This document shows positions 51,183 to 60,757 of a stretch of 64,000 nucleotides of DNA, piece after piece. Source of the DNA: Hydrogenophaga sp. NFH-34 (lineage in GTDB: Bacteria; Pseudomonadota; Gammaproteobacteria; Burkholderiales; Burkholderiaceae_C); assembly GCF_021401345.1 (NCBI RefSeq), contig NZ_JACBGE010000001.1, forward strand, positions 186,001 to 250,000, written 5' to 3'. The notes below the pieces were generated by a model, which saw only the letters and a list, made by a program, of their open reading frames with translations, had not been told where the DNA came from and did not search any database. Numbering within the stretch: position 1 is the first letter of the stretch; each line of letters begins with the position of its first letter. The position numbers were made by a program, and so were the translations under genes.

Positions 51183-53087
51183 ATGAGCCAGGCGCCGGGT
51201 TACGCCGAATTCCACCGCCGTTCCATTGAAGACCGTGACGGTTTCTGGCGTGAGCAAGCCCAACTGATCGACTGGCACCGCCCGTTTGACCAGGTTTGCG
51301 ACTACAGCCAGCCGCCCTTCGCCCGCTGGTTTGCGGGCGGGCAGACCAACCTGTGCCACAACGCGGTGGACCGGCACCTGAAAGACCGGGCCGATCAGAA
51401 CGCGCTGATCTTCGTGTCCACCGAAACCGATACCGAAAAGGCCTACAGCTTCCGCGAACTGCATGCGGAGGTGAACCGCATGGCGGCCATCCTCCAGGGG
51501 TTGGGGGTGAAAAAGGGCGACCGGGTGCTGATCTACATGCCCATGATCGCCGAGGCCTGTTTTGCGATGCTCGCCTGCGTGCGCATCGGGGCCATCCACT
51601 CGGTGGTGTTCGGGGGCTTCGCCAGCCATTCACTGGCCAGCCGCATCGACGACGCCAAACCGGTTGCCATCGTCAGTGCCGACGCCGGCATGCGAGGGGG
51701 CAAGGTCGTTCCCTACAAGCACCTGCTGGACGATGCGATCAACCTGGCCGTGCACAAGCCTGCCAAGGTGCTGATGGTCAATCGGGGGTTGGCCGATCTG
51801 GCGCCGGTGCCGGGCCGCGACGTCGATTACGCCGCCGAGCGCGCCCGGCTCCTGGACGCCCAGGTGCCGTGCGAGTGGGTGGACAGCACCCACCCCAGCT
51901 ACATCCTCTACACCAGCGGCACCACCGGCAAGCCCAAGGGGGTGCAGCGCGACACGGCGGGCTACGCGGTGGCGCTGGCCGCGTCCATGAAACACATCTA
52001 CATGGGCGAGCCGGGCGAAACCTACTTCTCCACCAGCGATATCGGCTGGGTGGTGGGCCACAGCTACATCATCTACGGCCCGCTCATCAATGGCATGGCC
52101 ACCATCATGTACGAGGGGCTGCCGATCCGTCCCGATGCCGGCATCTGGTGGAGTCTGGTTGAAAAGTACAAGGTGTCGGTGATGTTCAGCGCCCCCACGG
52201 CGGCGCGCGTGCTCAAGAAGCAGGACCCGGCCTACCTGAGCAAGTACGACCTTTCCAGCCTCAAGGCCTTGTTCCTGGCCGGCGAGCCGCTGGATGAACC
52301 GACCGCCACCTGGATTGCCGGTGCCATCAACAAGCCCATCATCGACAACTACTGGCAGACCGAAACCGGCTGGCCCATCATGGCCATCTGCAATGGTGTG
52401 GAGAAAGCGCCGACCAAGTTCGGCTCGCCGGGCAAGGCGGTGTACGGCTACGACGTGCGTCTGATCGACGAGAGCACGGGCGAGGAGATCACCGAGCCGA
52501 ACAAGAAGGGCGTGATCGCCGTCAACGGTCCATTGCCGCCTGGTTGTCTGCAGACGATCTGGGGCGACGACAAGCGCTACGTCAGCACCTATTGGTCGAG
52601 CATCCACAACAAGGTGATGTACTCCACGTTCGACTGGGGCATCAAGGATGCGGACGGCTATTTCTTCATTCTGGGGCGCACCGACGACGTGATCAACGTC
52701 GCCGGCCACCGTCTGGGCACACGCGAGATTGAAGAGAGCATTTCCAGCCATCCGAACGTCGCCGAGGTGGCTGTGGTGGGGGTGGCCGACCAGCTCAAGG
52801 GCCAGGTCGCCGTGGCCTTTGCCGTGCTCAAGGACCCGGCCCTGGCGGGGACGGAGGCCGAAGCGCTCAAACTGGAGGGTGCCATCATGAAGGTGGTGGA
52901 CGACCAGCTCGGCGCAGTGGCCCGGCCTGCCCGGGTGCGCTTTGTCTCGGTGCTGCCCAAGACCCGCTCCGGCAAGCTGCTGCGGCGGGCCATCCAGGCG
53001 GTCTGCGAGGGGCGTGATCCCGGCGATCTGACCACGATGGAAGACCCCGCCGCGCTCCAGCAAGTCAAGGAGCTGGTCGCGCGTTGA
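51183..53087 (+). CDS. prpE: Propionyl-CoA synthetase (propionate--CoA ligase)
   Basis: 634 residues of the acyl-CoA synthetase family. N-terminal blocks such as RSIEDRDGFWREQAQLIDWHRPFDQV and RWFAGGQTNLCHNAVDRHL are characteristic of PrpE rather than Acs. The P-loop is YTSGTTGKPKGVQRDTAGY. Adenylate motifs are YWQTETGWPI and DVINVAGHRLGTREIEES. The catalytic lysine, subject to acylation in relatives, is in TRSGKLLRR. GAGG(AG) lies 7 bases before the ATG. Activates propionate for the methylcitrate cycle. No prpB, prpC or prpD is present in the window. Confidence 0.95.
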   Translation: MSQAPGYAEFHRRSIEDRDGFWREQAQLIDWHRPFDQVCDYSQPPFARWFAGGQTNLCHNAVDRHLKDRADQNALIFVSTETDTEKAYSFRELHAEVNRMAAILQGLGVKKGDRVLIYMPMIAEACFAMLACVRIGAIHSVVFGGFASHSLASRIDDAKPVAIVSADAGMRGGKVVPYKHLLDDAINLAVHKPAKVLMVNRGLADLAPVPGRDVDYAAERARLLDAQVPCEWVDSTHPSYILYTSGTTGKPKGVQRDTAGYAVALAASMKHIYMGEPGETYFSTSDIGWVVGHSYIIYGPLINGMATIMYEGLPIRPDAGIWWSLVEKYKVSVMFSAPTAARVLKKQDPAYLSKYDLSSLKALFLAGEPLDEPTATWIAGAINKPIIDNYWQTETGWPIMAICNGVEKAPTKFGSPGKAVYGYDVRLIDESTGEEITEPNKKGVIAVNGPLPPGCLQTIWGDDKRYVSTYWSSIHNKVMYSTFDWGIKDADGYFFILGRTDDVINVAGHRLGTREIEESISSHPNVAEVAVVGVADQLKGQVAVAFAVLKDPALAGTEAEALKLEGAIMKVVDDQLGAVARPARVRFVSVLPKTRSGKLLRRAIQAVCEGRDPGDLTTMEDPAALQQVKELVAR

Positions 53088-53129
53088 CCGCGGTCTTGCA
53101 TCGCCGCACACCGCTGCACCGGTCGGCGG

Positions 53130-53150
53130 GATCACGGCCGTGATCGTTTT
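53130..53150 (+). terminator. Probable prpE terminator
   Basis: The 16-bp palindrome GATCACGGCCGTGATC (53130-53145) folds as a 6-bp stem with a GGCC loop and is followed by GTTTT, 42 bp after prpE. Confidence 0.65.
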
Positions 53151-53155
53151 CCCGG

Positions 53156-53188
53156 ACCCGCGCACGCATCCTGTGGTCGTGCGCGGGT
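53156..53188. repeat. 11-bp inverted repeat upstream of the ArsR gene
   Basis: ACCCGCGCACG (53156-53166) and CGTGCGCGGGT (53178-53188) are perfectly complementary around an 11-nt loop. It lies between the prpE terminator and the ArsR operator. It could be a second transcript-end hairpin or a protein-binding site. Confidence 0.4.
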
Positions 53189-53212
53189 GTTCCCAGTATG
53201 ATCCATGCTTAT

Positions 53213-53233
53213 ATTGACAAAGGTGTGGTCAAT
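53213..53233. promoter_or_regulatory. Inverted repeat, likely ArsR-type operator
   Basis: ATTGAC (53213-53218) and GTCAAT (53228-53233) are perfect inverse copies with a 9-bp spacer, ending one base before the preferred ATG at 53235. Placement at the start of a repressor gene suggests autorepression. Confidence 0.55.
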
Positions 53234-53234
53234 C

Positions 53235-53609
53235 ATGGAACAGATGATCGGGACGGAATCCAGTGTCGAAAAAGTCCGGGTGTTCGAGTTGGCCGCCGAG
53301 CTGTTCGGGGTGTTGGCCACGCCCATGCGCTTGCGCATCCTCAGTGCCCTGTGCGACAAGGAAAAGTCGGTGTCGCAACTGCTGCAGGAAATCGACACCA
53401 CGCAGCCAAACCTGTCCCAGCACCTGAACCTGCTGTACCGTGCCGGTGTCCTGGCCAAGCGCAAGGAAGGCACGCAAGTGATCTACCGCGTGCAGAGCGA
53501 AAAGGCTGTGACGCTGTGCCGCACGGTGTGCACCCAGATCGCGATCGAGATGGACGAGCCCGGCTCCGTGCCCGCATCCGAACGCCTTTCCCCCCGCATC
53601 GTTTCCTGA
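53235..53609 (+). CDS. ArsR/SmtB-family winged-helix repressor
   Basis: 124 residues from ATG 53235. The helix-turn-helix region is VLATPMRLRILSALCDKEKSVSQLLQEIDTTQPNLSQHLNLLYRAGVLAKRKEGTQVIYRV. Cysteines lie in SALCDKE and near the C-terminus in TLCRTVC, so a thiol- or metal-based sensor is possible, but the classical ELCVCD metal motif is absent. An ATG at 53205 is in frame but would place the operator-like repeat inside the gene. It neighbours prpE and sucA, yet both are separated from it by hairpins or a long leader, so its regulon is unclear. Confidence 0.88.
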   Translation: MEQMIGTESSVEKVRVFELAAELFGVLATPMRLRILSALCDKEKSVSQLLQEIDTTQPNLSQHLNLLYRAGVLAKRKEGTQVIYRVQSEKAVTLCRTVCTQIAIEMDEPGSVPASERLSPRIVS

Positions 53610-53852
53610 GCCATCCAACCCCGGTGGCGGTACGGCGGCCTCGCCGTACGTCGTGCCGTCGGTACGTTTGCCCTCCTTTTTGTGTCGACGTGCCCGGAAG
53701 GGCTATCGGGCCAGGGTGTCTGGTGGCACAATCTTGGGCTGCAGTCAGTTCCTTCCAGTCACTGTCGCATCCGCCAACCGGTTCAGCCGTGTCGCGGGAG
53801 GTTTTCTTAACCAGCTAATGCTTCCCGCAGGGAAGCGGAGGTCAGCGGATCA

Positions 53853-56744
53853 ATGAGCGAAGCACAATCCAGCTCGGGCAGCGTGTACGTTGCATACAAG
53901 GGCAACTCCTATCTCTTCGGGGGCAACGGCCCGTACGTCGAAGAGATGTACGAAAAATACCTGGAAAACCCGGGTAGCGTTCCCGACAACTGGCGCAGCT
54001 ACTTCGACGCGCTCCAGCACGTTCCCGCCTCTGACGGTTCCGACGCCCGCGACGTTCCCCACCTGCCGGTCATCAATGCTTTCGCCGAGCGCGCCAAGCA
54101 GGGCGGCACCAAGGTTGTCATCGCCGCCGGCGCAGATTCCGATCTTGGCCGCAAGCGTGTGGCGGTGCAGCAGCTCATCGCCGCCTACCGCAACGTCGGT
54201 TCCCGCTGGGCCGACCTTGATCCGCTCAAGCGCACCGAGCGCCCCGTGATCCCCGAACTGGAGCCGTCGTTCTACGGTTTCAGCGACGCCGACATGGAAA
54301 CGGTGTTCAACACCAGCAACACCTTCTTCGGCAAGGAAACGATGAGTCTGCGCGAGCTCATCAATGCCCTGCGTGAAACGTACTGCACCACCATTGGTGC
54401 TGAGTACATGTTCATCACCGACCAGGCCCAGAAGCGCTGGTGGCAGGAGAAGCTGGAGTCGATCCGCTCCAAGCCGGCATTCAATGCCGACAAGAAAAAG
54501 CACATTCTCGACCGCCTGACGGCTGCCGAAGGCCTGGAGCGCTTCCTGCACACGAAGTACGTGGGCCAGAAGCGCTTTTCGCTCGAAGGGGGCGAAAGCT
54601 TTATCGCCGCCATGGACGAGCTGATCCAGCAGGCCGGCTCGCAAGGTGTGCAGGAAATCGTGATCGGCATGGCCCACCGGGGCCGCCTGAACGTGCTGGT
54701 CAACACCCTGGGCAAGATGCCCAAGGACCTGTTTGCCGAGTTCGACCACACCGCGCCCGAAGACCTGCCCGCCGGTGACGTGAAGTACCACCAGGGCTTC
54801 AGCTCCGACGTGACCACCGCCGGTGGCCCGGTTCACCTGTCGCTGGCGTTCAACCCCTCGCACCTGGAAATCGTGAACCCGGTGGTCGAAGGTTCGGCCC
54901 GCGCCCGCATGGATCGCCGCGGCGACCCGCTGGGCATGCAGGTGCTGCCCGTGCTGGTGCACGGCGACGCGGCCTTTGCCGGCCAAGGCGTGAACCAGGA
55001 AACCCTGGCGCTGGCCCAGACCCGTGGCTACACCACAGGCGGCACGGTGCACCTGATCATCAACAACCAGATCGGTTTCACCACCTCCGATCCGCGCGAT
55101 CTGCGTTCCACGCTGTACTGCACGGACATCGTGAAGGGCGTGGAATCGCCGGTGCTGCACGTCAACGGCGATGACCCCGAAGCCGTGGTGCTCGCGGCCC
55201 AGCTTGCGCTGGAATTCCGCATGACCTTCCGCAAGGACGTGGTCGTCGACATCGTCTGCTTCCGCAAGCTGGGCCACAACGAGCAGGACACCCCCAGCCT
55301 GACCCAGCCGCTGATGTACAAGAAAATCGCGGCCCACCCCGGCACGCGCCGCCTGTACGCCGACAAGCTGGCCGCTCAGGGCCTGGGTGAGACTCTGGGC
55401 GACGACATGGTCAAGGCCTACCGCGCCGCCATGGACGCGGGTAAGCACACGGTCGATCCGGTGCTGACCAACTTCAAGAGCAAGTACGCGGTCGACTGGT
55501 CGCCCTTCCTGGGCAAAAAGTGGACCGACTCGGCCGAAACCGCCATTCCGCTGGCCGAGTGGAAGCGTCTGGCCGAGAAGATCACCACCATTCCCGCCAA
55601 CGTCAACGCCCACCCGCTGGTCAAGAAGGTCCTCGACGACCGTGCCGCCATGGGCCGTGGCGAGATCAACGTGGACTGGGGCATGGGCGAGCACATGGCG
55701 TTCGCCTCGCTGGTGTCGAGCGGCTATCCGGTGCGCCTGTCGGGCGAGGACAGCGGCCGAGGTACCTTCACCCACCGTCACGCGGTGATCCACGACCAGA
55801 ACCGTGAGCGTTTCGACGAAGGCACCTATGTGCCGCTGCAGAACGTGGGCGAGGGCCAGGCCCCGTTCGTGGTGATCGACTCGATCCTGTCCGAAGAGGC
55901 GGTGCTCGCCTTCGAATACGGCTACGCGTCGAACGACCCGAACACGCTGGTGATCTGGGAAGCCCAGTTCGGCGACTTCGTGAACGGTGCCCAGGTCGTG
56001 ATCGACCAGTTCATCGCCTCGGGCGAAGTGAAGTGGGGTCGGGTCAACGGCATCACCCTCATGCTGCCGCACGGCTACGAAGGCCAGGGCCCCGAGCACA
56101 GCTCGGCCCGTCTGGAGCGCTTCATGCAGTTGGCGGCCGACACCAACATGCAGGTCTGCCAGCCCACCACGGCCAGCCAGATCTTCCACCTGCTGCGCCG
56201 CCAGATGATCCGCCACTTGCGCAAGCCGCTGGTGATCATGACGCCCAAGTCGTTGCTGCGCAACAAGGACGCCACCTCGCCGGTGTCCGATTTCACCAAG
56301 GGCGCCTTCCAGACGGTGATTCCGGAAAACAAGGAAGCGGTGGTCAAGAAGGCCGACAAGGTCAAGCGTGTGATCTGCTGCTCGGGCAAGGTCTACTACG
56401 ACCTGGTCAAGAAGCGCGAGGAAAAAGAGTCGGACGACGTGGCCATCATCCGCGTGGAACAGCTCTATCCCTTCCCGCACAAGGCGTTTGCTGCCGAGCT
56501 GAAGAAGTACCCCAACGCCACCGACGTGGTGTGGTGCCAGGACGAGCCCCAGAACCAGGGCGCCTGGTTCTTCGTACAGCACCAGATCCACGAAAACATG
56601 CTGGATGGCCAGCGCCTGGGTTACGCCGGCCGCGCTGCCTCGGCTTCGCCGGCCGTGGGTTATGCCCATCTCCACCAGGAGCAGCAGAAGGCTTTGATCG
56701 AAGGCGCTTTCGGCAAGCTCAAGGGCTTCATCCTCACCAAGTAA
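53853..56744 (+). CDS. sucA: 2-oxoglutarate dehydrogenase E1 component
   Basis: 963 residues. The E2-binding N-terminus reads SYLFGGNGPYVEEMYEKYLENP. The thiamine diphosphate fold has VIGMAHRGRLNVLVN, LSLAFNPSHLEIVNPVVEGSARA, VHGDAAFAGQGVNQE and HLIINNQIGFTTSDP. The transketolase-like C-terminus has SGEDSGRGTFTHRHAVIHDQ. Decarboxylates 2-oxoglutarate and passes the succinyl group to SucB in the TCA cycle. The 243-bp leader region upstream contains a GTACGGCG/CGCCGTAC dyad (53630-53649); no clear promoter was found. No strong ribosome site: GAGG lies 12 bases away. Confidence 0.97.
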   Translation: MSEAQSSSGSVYVAYKGNSYLFGGNGPYVEEMYEKYLENPGSVPDNWRSYFDALQHVPASDGSDARDVPHLPVINAFAERAKQGGTKVVIAAGADSDLGRKRVAVQQLIAAYRNVGSRWADLDPLKRTERPVIPELEPSFYGFSDADMETVFNTSNTFFGKETMSLRELINALRETYCTTIGAEYMFITDQAQKRWWQEKLESIRSKPAFNADKKKHILDRLTAAEGLERFLHTKYVGQKRFSLEGGESFIAAMDELIQQAGSQGVQEIVIGMAHRGRLNVLVNTLGKMPKDLFAEFDHTAPEDLPAGDVKYHQGFSSDVTTAGGPVHLSLAFNPSHLEIVNPVVEGSARARMDRRGDPLGMQVLPVLVHGDAAFAGQGVNQETLALAQTRGYTTGGTVHLIINNQIGFTTSDPRDLRSTLYCTDIVKGVESPVLHVNGDDPEAVVLAAQLALEFRMTFRKDVVVDIVCFRKLGHNEQDTPSLTQPLMYKKIAAHPGTRRLYADKLAAQGLGETLGDDMVKAYRAAMDAGKHTVDPVLTNFKSKYAVDWSPFLGKKWTDSAETAIPLAEWKRLAEKITTIPANVNAHPLVKKVLDDRAAMGRGEINVDWGMGEHMAFASLVSSGYPVRLSGEDSGRGTFTHRHAVIHDQNRERFDEGTYVPLQNVGEGQAPFVVIDSILSEEAVLAFEYGYASNDPNTLVIWEAQFGDFVNGAQVVIDQFIASGEVKWGRVNGITLMLPHGYEGQGPEHSSARLERFMQLAADTNMQVCQPTTASQIFHLLRRQMIRHLRKPLVIMTPKSLLRNKDATSPVSDFTKGAFQTVIPENKEAVVKKADKVKRVICCSGKVYYDLVKKREEKESDDVAIIRVEQLYPFPHKAFAAELKKYPNATDVVWCQDEPQNQGAWFFVQHQIHENMLDGQRLGYAGRAASASPAVGYAHLHQEQQKALIEGAFGKLKGFILTK

Positions 56745-56760
56745 TCCCCTGAGGCGCCCA

Positions 56761-56802
56761 CCCCGTGCCCTTTCCCCGGTGATGATCCGGGGCTGCACGG
56801 GG
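56761..56802 (+). repeat. Nested hairpin between sucA and sucB
   Basis: Outer arms CCCCGTGC (56761-56768) and GCACGGGG (56795-56802) enclose an inner stem CCCCGG-N7-CCGGGG (56774-56792). It sits 16 bp after the sucA stop and 34 bp before sucB, with no T-run, so it is more likely an mRNA-processing or stability element than a terminator. Confidence 0.55.
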
Positions 56803-56836
56803 CCCGCGCCAACCGCATCACCAAGGTAGAACACAC

Positions 56837-58087
56837 ATGGCAATCGTAGAAGTCAAGGTTCCGCAGCTCTCCGAGTCCGTGGCCGAAGCCACCCTGCTGC
56901 AATGGAAGAAGAAGGCCGGCGAAGCCGTCGCCGTCGACGAAATCCTGATCGAAATCGAGACCGACAAGGTCGTTCTGGAATGCCCGGCGCCTGCTGGCGG
57001 CGTGCTGGTGGAAATTGTGCAGGGCGACGGCGCGACCGTCACCGCCGACCAGGTGATCGCCAAGATTGACACCGAAGCCGTGGCCGGCGCTGCCGCCCCG
57101 GCAGCGGCAGCCGCTCCTGCCGCCGTGGCCGCCGCCCCGGCTGTGGCCGCCGCACCGGCGTCCGACAGCAAGGCCGGCGTGGCCATGCCCGCTGCCGCCA
57201 AGCTGCTGGCCGACAACAACCTGTCTGCCAGCGCCGTGGCCGGCACCGGCAAGGACGGCCGCATCACCAAGGGCGACGTGCTGGCCGCGGCCGCTGCGCC
57301 GAAGGCGCCCGCTGCCGCCGCCATCCCCACCGGTGCGCCGACCAAGGTGCTGCCGCAGGTGGCCGTGGCCACGCCGGATCTGGGCGACCGCCCGGAAGAG
57401 CGCGTGCCCATGACCCGCCTGCGCGCCCGTATCGCCGAGCGCCTGCTGCAATCGCAATCGACCAACGCCATCCTGACCACGTTCAACGAAGTGAACATGG
57501 CTCCTGTGATGGACCTGCGCAAGAAGTTCCAGGACGCCTTCACCAAGGAACACGGTACGAAGCTGGGCTTCATGAGCTTCTTCGTCAAGGCCGCCGTGCA
57601 CGCGCTGAAGAAGTACCCGGTGCTCAACGCCTCGGTGGATGGCAACGACATCGTCTACCACGGCTACTTCGACATCGGCATCGCCGTGGGCTCGCCGCGC
57701 GGCCTGGTGGTGCCCATCCTGCGCAATGCAGACCAGATGAGCTTCGCCGACATCGAGAAGAAGATCGCCGAGTTCGGCAAGAAGGCGCAGGACGGCAAGC
57801 TGGGCATCGAAGAGATGACCGGTGGCACCTTCTCGATCTCCAACGGCGGCACCTTCGGCTCGATGCTGTCGACCCCGATCATCAACCCGCCGCAGTCGGC
57901 CATCCTGGGGGTGCATGCCACCAAGGACCGGGCGGTGGTCGAGAACGGCCAGATCGTGGTGCGGCCGATGAACTACCTGGCCATGTCCTACGACCACCGC
58001 ATCATCGACGGCCGCGAAGCCGTGCTGGGCCTGGTCGCGATGAAGGACGCGCTGGAAGACCCGTCGCGCCTGCTCTTCGACATCTGA
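56837..58087 (+). CDS. sucB: Dihydrolipoyllysine succinyltransferase (E2 of 2-oxoglutarate dehydrogenase)
   Basis: 416 residues. One lipoyl domain carries K44 in [10 protein letters not shown]. An Ala/Pro-rich hinge of about 40 residues and the peripheral subunit-binding domain ([31 protein letters not shown]) follow. The catalytic domain ends in [13 protein letters not shown] with the active-site His and Asp. AAGG lies ten bases before the ATG. Forms the core of the complex with SucA and LpdA. Confidence 0.97.
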   Translation: MAIVEVKVPQLSESVAEATLLQWKKKAGEAVAVDEILIEIETDKVVLECPAPAGGVLVEIVQGDGATVTADQVIAKIDTEAVAGAAAPAAAAAPAAVAAAPAVAAAPASDSKAGVAMPAAAKLLADNNLSASAVAGTGKDGRITKGDVLAAAAAPKAPAAAAIPTGAPTKVLPQVAVATPDLGDRPEERVPMTRLRARIAERLLQSQSTNAILTTFNEVNMAPVMDLRKKFQDAFTKEHGTKLGFMSFFVKAAVHALKKYPVLNASVDGNDIVYHGYFDIGIAVGSPRGLVVPILRNADQMSFADIEKKIAEFGKKAQDGKLGIEEMTGGTFSISNGGTFGSMLSTPIINPPQSAILGVHATKDRAVVENGQIVVRPMNYLAMSYDHRIIDGREAVLGLVAMKDALEDPSRLLFDI

Positions 58088-58107
58088 TCGACCCGCTCAT
58101 TGCGAAC

Positions 58108-58127
58108 AACGCCCCTTCGGGGGCGTT
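58108..58127 (+). repeat. UUCG hairpin between sucB and lpdA
   Basis: AACGCCCC pairs with GGGGCGTT (8 bp) around TTCG. It is followed only by TGTCC, so it resembles a stabilising or processing hairpin or a leaky terminator rather than a full stop. Confidence 0.6.
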
Positions 58128-58150
58128 TGTCCAACCTCACAGGAAACAAC

Positions 58151-59578
58151 ATGTCCCAAGCATTTGACGTCGTCGTCATCGGCGCCGGTCCCGGCGGCTA
58201 CATCGCGGCCATCCGTGCTGCCCAGCTCGGCTTCAAGGTCGCCTGCATCGACGAATGGAAGAACGCTGCTGGCGGCCCGGCCCCAGGCGGCACCTGCACC
58301 AACGTGGGCTGCATTCCCTCCAAGGCGCTGCTGCAGTCGTCCGAACACTTTGATCACGCCAGCCACCACTTCGCTGAACATGGCATCAGCACCGGCACGG
58401 TGAAGATGGATGTGGCCAAGATGGTCGCCCGCAAGGACGGCGTCGTGAAGCAGAACAACGACGGCATCCTCTACCTGTTCAAGAAGAACAAGGTGACCTT
58501 CTTCCATGGCCGTGGTTCCTTCGTGGCCGCCAAGGACGGTGTCTACGAGATCAAGGTCGCTGGTGCCCAGGAAGAGGTCATCTCCGGCAAGCAGGTTGTG
58601 GTGGCCACGGGTTCCAACCCGCGCGCGCTGCCCGGTGTGGCCTTCGATGAAGAGAACATCCTGTCCAACGACGGTGCACTGCGCATCGGCGCCGTGCCCA
58701 AGAAACTGGGCGTGATCGGCTCCGGCGTGATCGGCCTCGAAATGGGCTCGGTCTGGCGCCGCCTGGGCGCCGAGGTCACGATTCTGGAAGGCCTGCCCAC
58801 GTTCCTGGGCGCGGCCGACGAGGGCGTGGCCAAGGAGGCCGCCAAAGTCTTCGCCAAACAGGGCCTGAAGATCGAGCTGGGCGCCAAGGTGGGCGAGGTC
58901 AAGAGCGCCAAGAAGGGCGTGACCGTGGCCTACACCAACGCCAAGGGCGAAGCCCAGGAACTGGCGGTGGACAAGCTCATCGTGTCCATCGGCCGTGTGG
59001 CCAATACCATCGGCCTGAACCCCGAAGCGGTGGGCCTGCAGCTCGACGAGCGTGGCGCCATCGTGGTCGATGCCGAGTGCAAGACCAATCTGCCGGGCGT
59101 GTGGGCCGTGGGCGACGTGGTGCGGGGCCCGATGCTGGCGCACAAGGCGGAAGAAGAGGGCGTGGCCGTGGCCGAGCGCATCGCCGGCCAGCACGGGCAC
59201 GTCAACTTCAACACCATCCCCTACGTCATCTACACCAGCCCCGAGATCGCCTGGGTCGGCAAGACCGAGCAGCAGCTCAAGGCCGAAGGCGTGGCCTACA
59301 AGGCGGGCCAGTTCCCGTTCCTGGCCAATGGCCGCGCCCGTGCGCTGGGTGACACCACCGGTTTCGTGAAGATCGTGGCCGACGCCAAGACCGACGAAAT
59401 CCTGGGCGTGCACATCATCGGCCCGATGGCTTCCGAGTTGATCGCCGAAGCCGTGATGGCGATGGAGTTCAAGGCCAGCAGCGAAGACATCGCCCGCATC
59501 TGCCATGCGCACCCGTCCCTGAGCGAAAGCACGAAGGAAGCCGCGCTGGCGGTGGACAAGCGCACGCTGAACTTCTGA
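58151..59578 (+). CDS. lpdA: Dihydrolipoyl dehydrogenase (E3)
   Basis: 475 residues. FAD site [21 protein letters not shown], redox disulfide C49/C54 in [19 protein letters not shown] site [15 protein letters not shown], and the C-terminal active-site His in HAHPSLSE. Start MSQAFDVVV at 58151 with AGGAAAC upstream. Reoxidises the lipoyl groups of SucB. It also serves other 2-oxoacid complexes in many bacteria, though here it is the dedicated third gene of the suc operon. Confidence 0.97.
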   Translation: MSQAFDVVVIGAGPGGYIAAIRAAQLGFKVACIDEWKNAAGGPAPGGTCTNVGCIPSKALLQSSEHFDHASHHFAEHGISTGTVKMDVAKMVARKDGVVKQNNDGILYLFKKNKVTFFHGRGSFVAAKDGVYEIKVAGAQEEVISGKQVVVATGSNPRALPGVAFDEENILSNDGALRIGAVPKKLGVIGSGVIGLEMGSVWRRLGAEVTILEGLPTFLGAADEGVAKEAAKVFAKQGLKIELGAKVGEVKSAKKGVTVAYTNAKGEAQELAVDKLIVSIGRVANTIGLNPEAVGLQLDERGAIVVDAECKTNLPGVWAVGDVVRGPMLAHKAEEEGVAVAERIAGQHGHVNFNTIPYVIYTSPEIAWVGKTEQQLKAEGVAYKAGQFPFLANGRARALGDTTGFVKIVADAKTDEILGVHIIGPMASELIAEAVMAMEFKASSEDIARICHAHPSLSESTKEAALAVDKRTLNF

Positions 59579-59592
59579 TTGCCGCGCCACGC

Positions 59593-60690
59593 ATGTCCGT
59601 CAAGGCGACCTACGAAGCCGCGCTCGCCGAGCGCGGCTTTTCTTCCGACCCGGCCCAGCTGCGGGCCATCGAGGCGCTGGAGCGCTGCGCCGCCGAATGG
59701 GCGGTCTACAGGCAGCGCCGCTCCAACGCGCTGAAGAAGCTGTTTGTCAACCCGGACATTCCGCGCGGCGTCTACATGTTCGGGGGAGTCGGGCGCGGCA
59801 AGTCCTTCCTGATGGACTGCTTCTACAACGCGGTGCCCATCCGGCGCAAGACGCGCCTGCACTTCCACGAGTTCATGCGCGAGGTGCACCGCGAACTGGC
59901 GGCATTGCAAGGCACGGTGAACCCGCTCGATGAACTGGGCGCACGCATCGCCAAGCGCTACAAGCTGATCTGCTTCGATGAGTTCCACGTGGCCGATGTG
60001 ACCGACGCCATGATCCTGCACCGCCTGCTGGATGCGTTGTTCAAGGCGGGCGTGGGGTTTGTCACCACCTCGAACTTCCACCCGGACGGGCTTTACCCGG
60101 ACGGGCTGCATCGCGACCGCATCCTGCCGGCCATCGAACTGCTCAAGCAGAAGCTGGAAGTGATCAACGTCGACAACGGCACCGATTACCGCCAGCGCAC
60201 GCTCACGCACATCCAGCTCTACCACTGCCCGCTCGGTGAAGTGGCCGACGCGGCCATGGCCGAGGCATTCGGGCAACTGGCCGAAATGGCCGATGAGAAC
60301 CCGGTGATGCAGATCGAATCGCGGGAAATCCAGGCCCTGCGGCGCGCGGGTGGGGTGATCTGGTTCGACTTCCGAACCTTGTGCGGGGGGCCGCGCTCGC
60401 AGAACGACTACCTGGAAATCGCCAGCCAGTTCCACACGCTGCTGCTGTCGAACGTGCCGCAGATGGCGGTGCGGCAGGCTTCCGAAGCGCGGCGCTTCAC
60501 CTGGCTGATCGACGTGCTCTACGACCGCCGGGTCAAGCTCATCATGTCCGCCGAAGTGCCGCCGGAGCAACTCTATCTGGAGGGCCCCATGTCGCACGAG
60601 TTTCCGAGAACGGTATCGCGGCTGGGTGAAATGCAATCGGCCGAATACTTGGCGCTGGAACACCGCACCGTCGATACAGGACTGACCTGA
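59593..60690 (+). CDS. zapE: Cell division protein ZapE (AFG1-like ATPase)
   Basis: 365 residues. Walker A is FGGVGRGKSFLMD (residues 63-75) and Walker B is LICFDEFHVADVTDAMIL. AFG1 blocks HFHEFMREVHREL and WLIDVLYDRRVKLIMSAEV are present. Binds FtsZ and modulates the Z ring in E. coli. It begins 14 bp after lpdA, an arrangement common in betaproteobacteria that suggests co-transcription with the suc operon. Dyad-forming GC-rich sequence (60717-60744) in the convergent gap downstream has no T-run. Confidence 0.94.
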   Translation: MSVKATYEAALAERGFSSDPAQLRAIEALERCAAEWAVYRQRRSNALKKLFVNPDIPRGVYMFGGVGRGKSFLMDCFYNAVPIRRKTRLHFHEFMREVHRELAALQGTVNPLDELGARIAKRYKLICFDEFHVADVTDAMILHRLLDALFKAGVGFVTTSNFHPDGLYPDGLHRDRILPAIELLKQKLEVINVDNGTDYRQRTLTHIQLYHCPLGEVADAAMAEAFGQLAEMADENPVMQIESREIQALRRAGGVIWFDFRTLCGGPRSQNDYLEIASQFHTLLLSNVPQMAVRQASEARRFTWLIDVLYDRRVKLIMSAEVPPEQLYLEGPMSHEFPRTVSRLGEMQSAEYLALEHRTVDTGLT

Positions 60691-60757
60691 AGCCGGGTCT
60701 TCAGGGCTCACCGGGGCCCCGCCGTCGCACAGGGTGTGGCGGGGGCGGGTGTCCCGA

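Noticed and set aside
60717..60744. Terminator between zapE and the phosphatase gene
   Set aside because: CCCCGCC/GGCGGGG arms exist, but the region is uniformly G/C-rich and has no T-run, so the pairing may be incidental.
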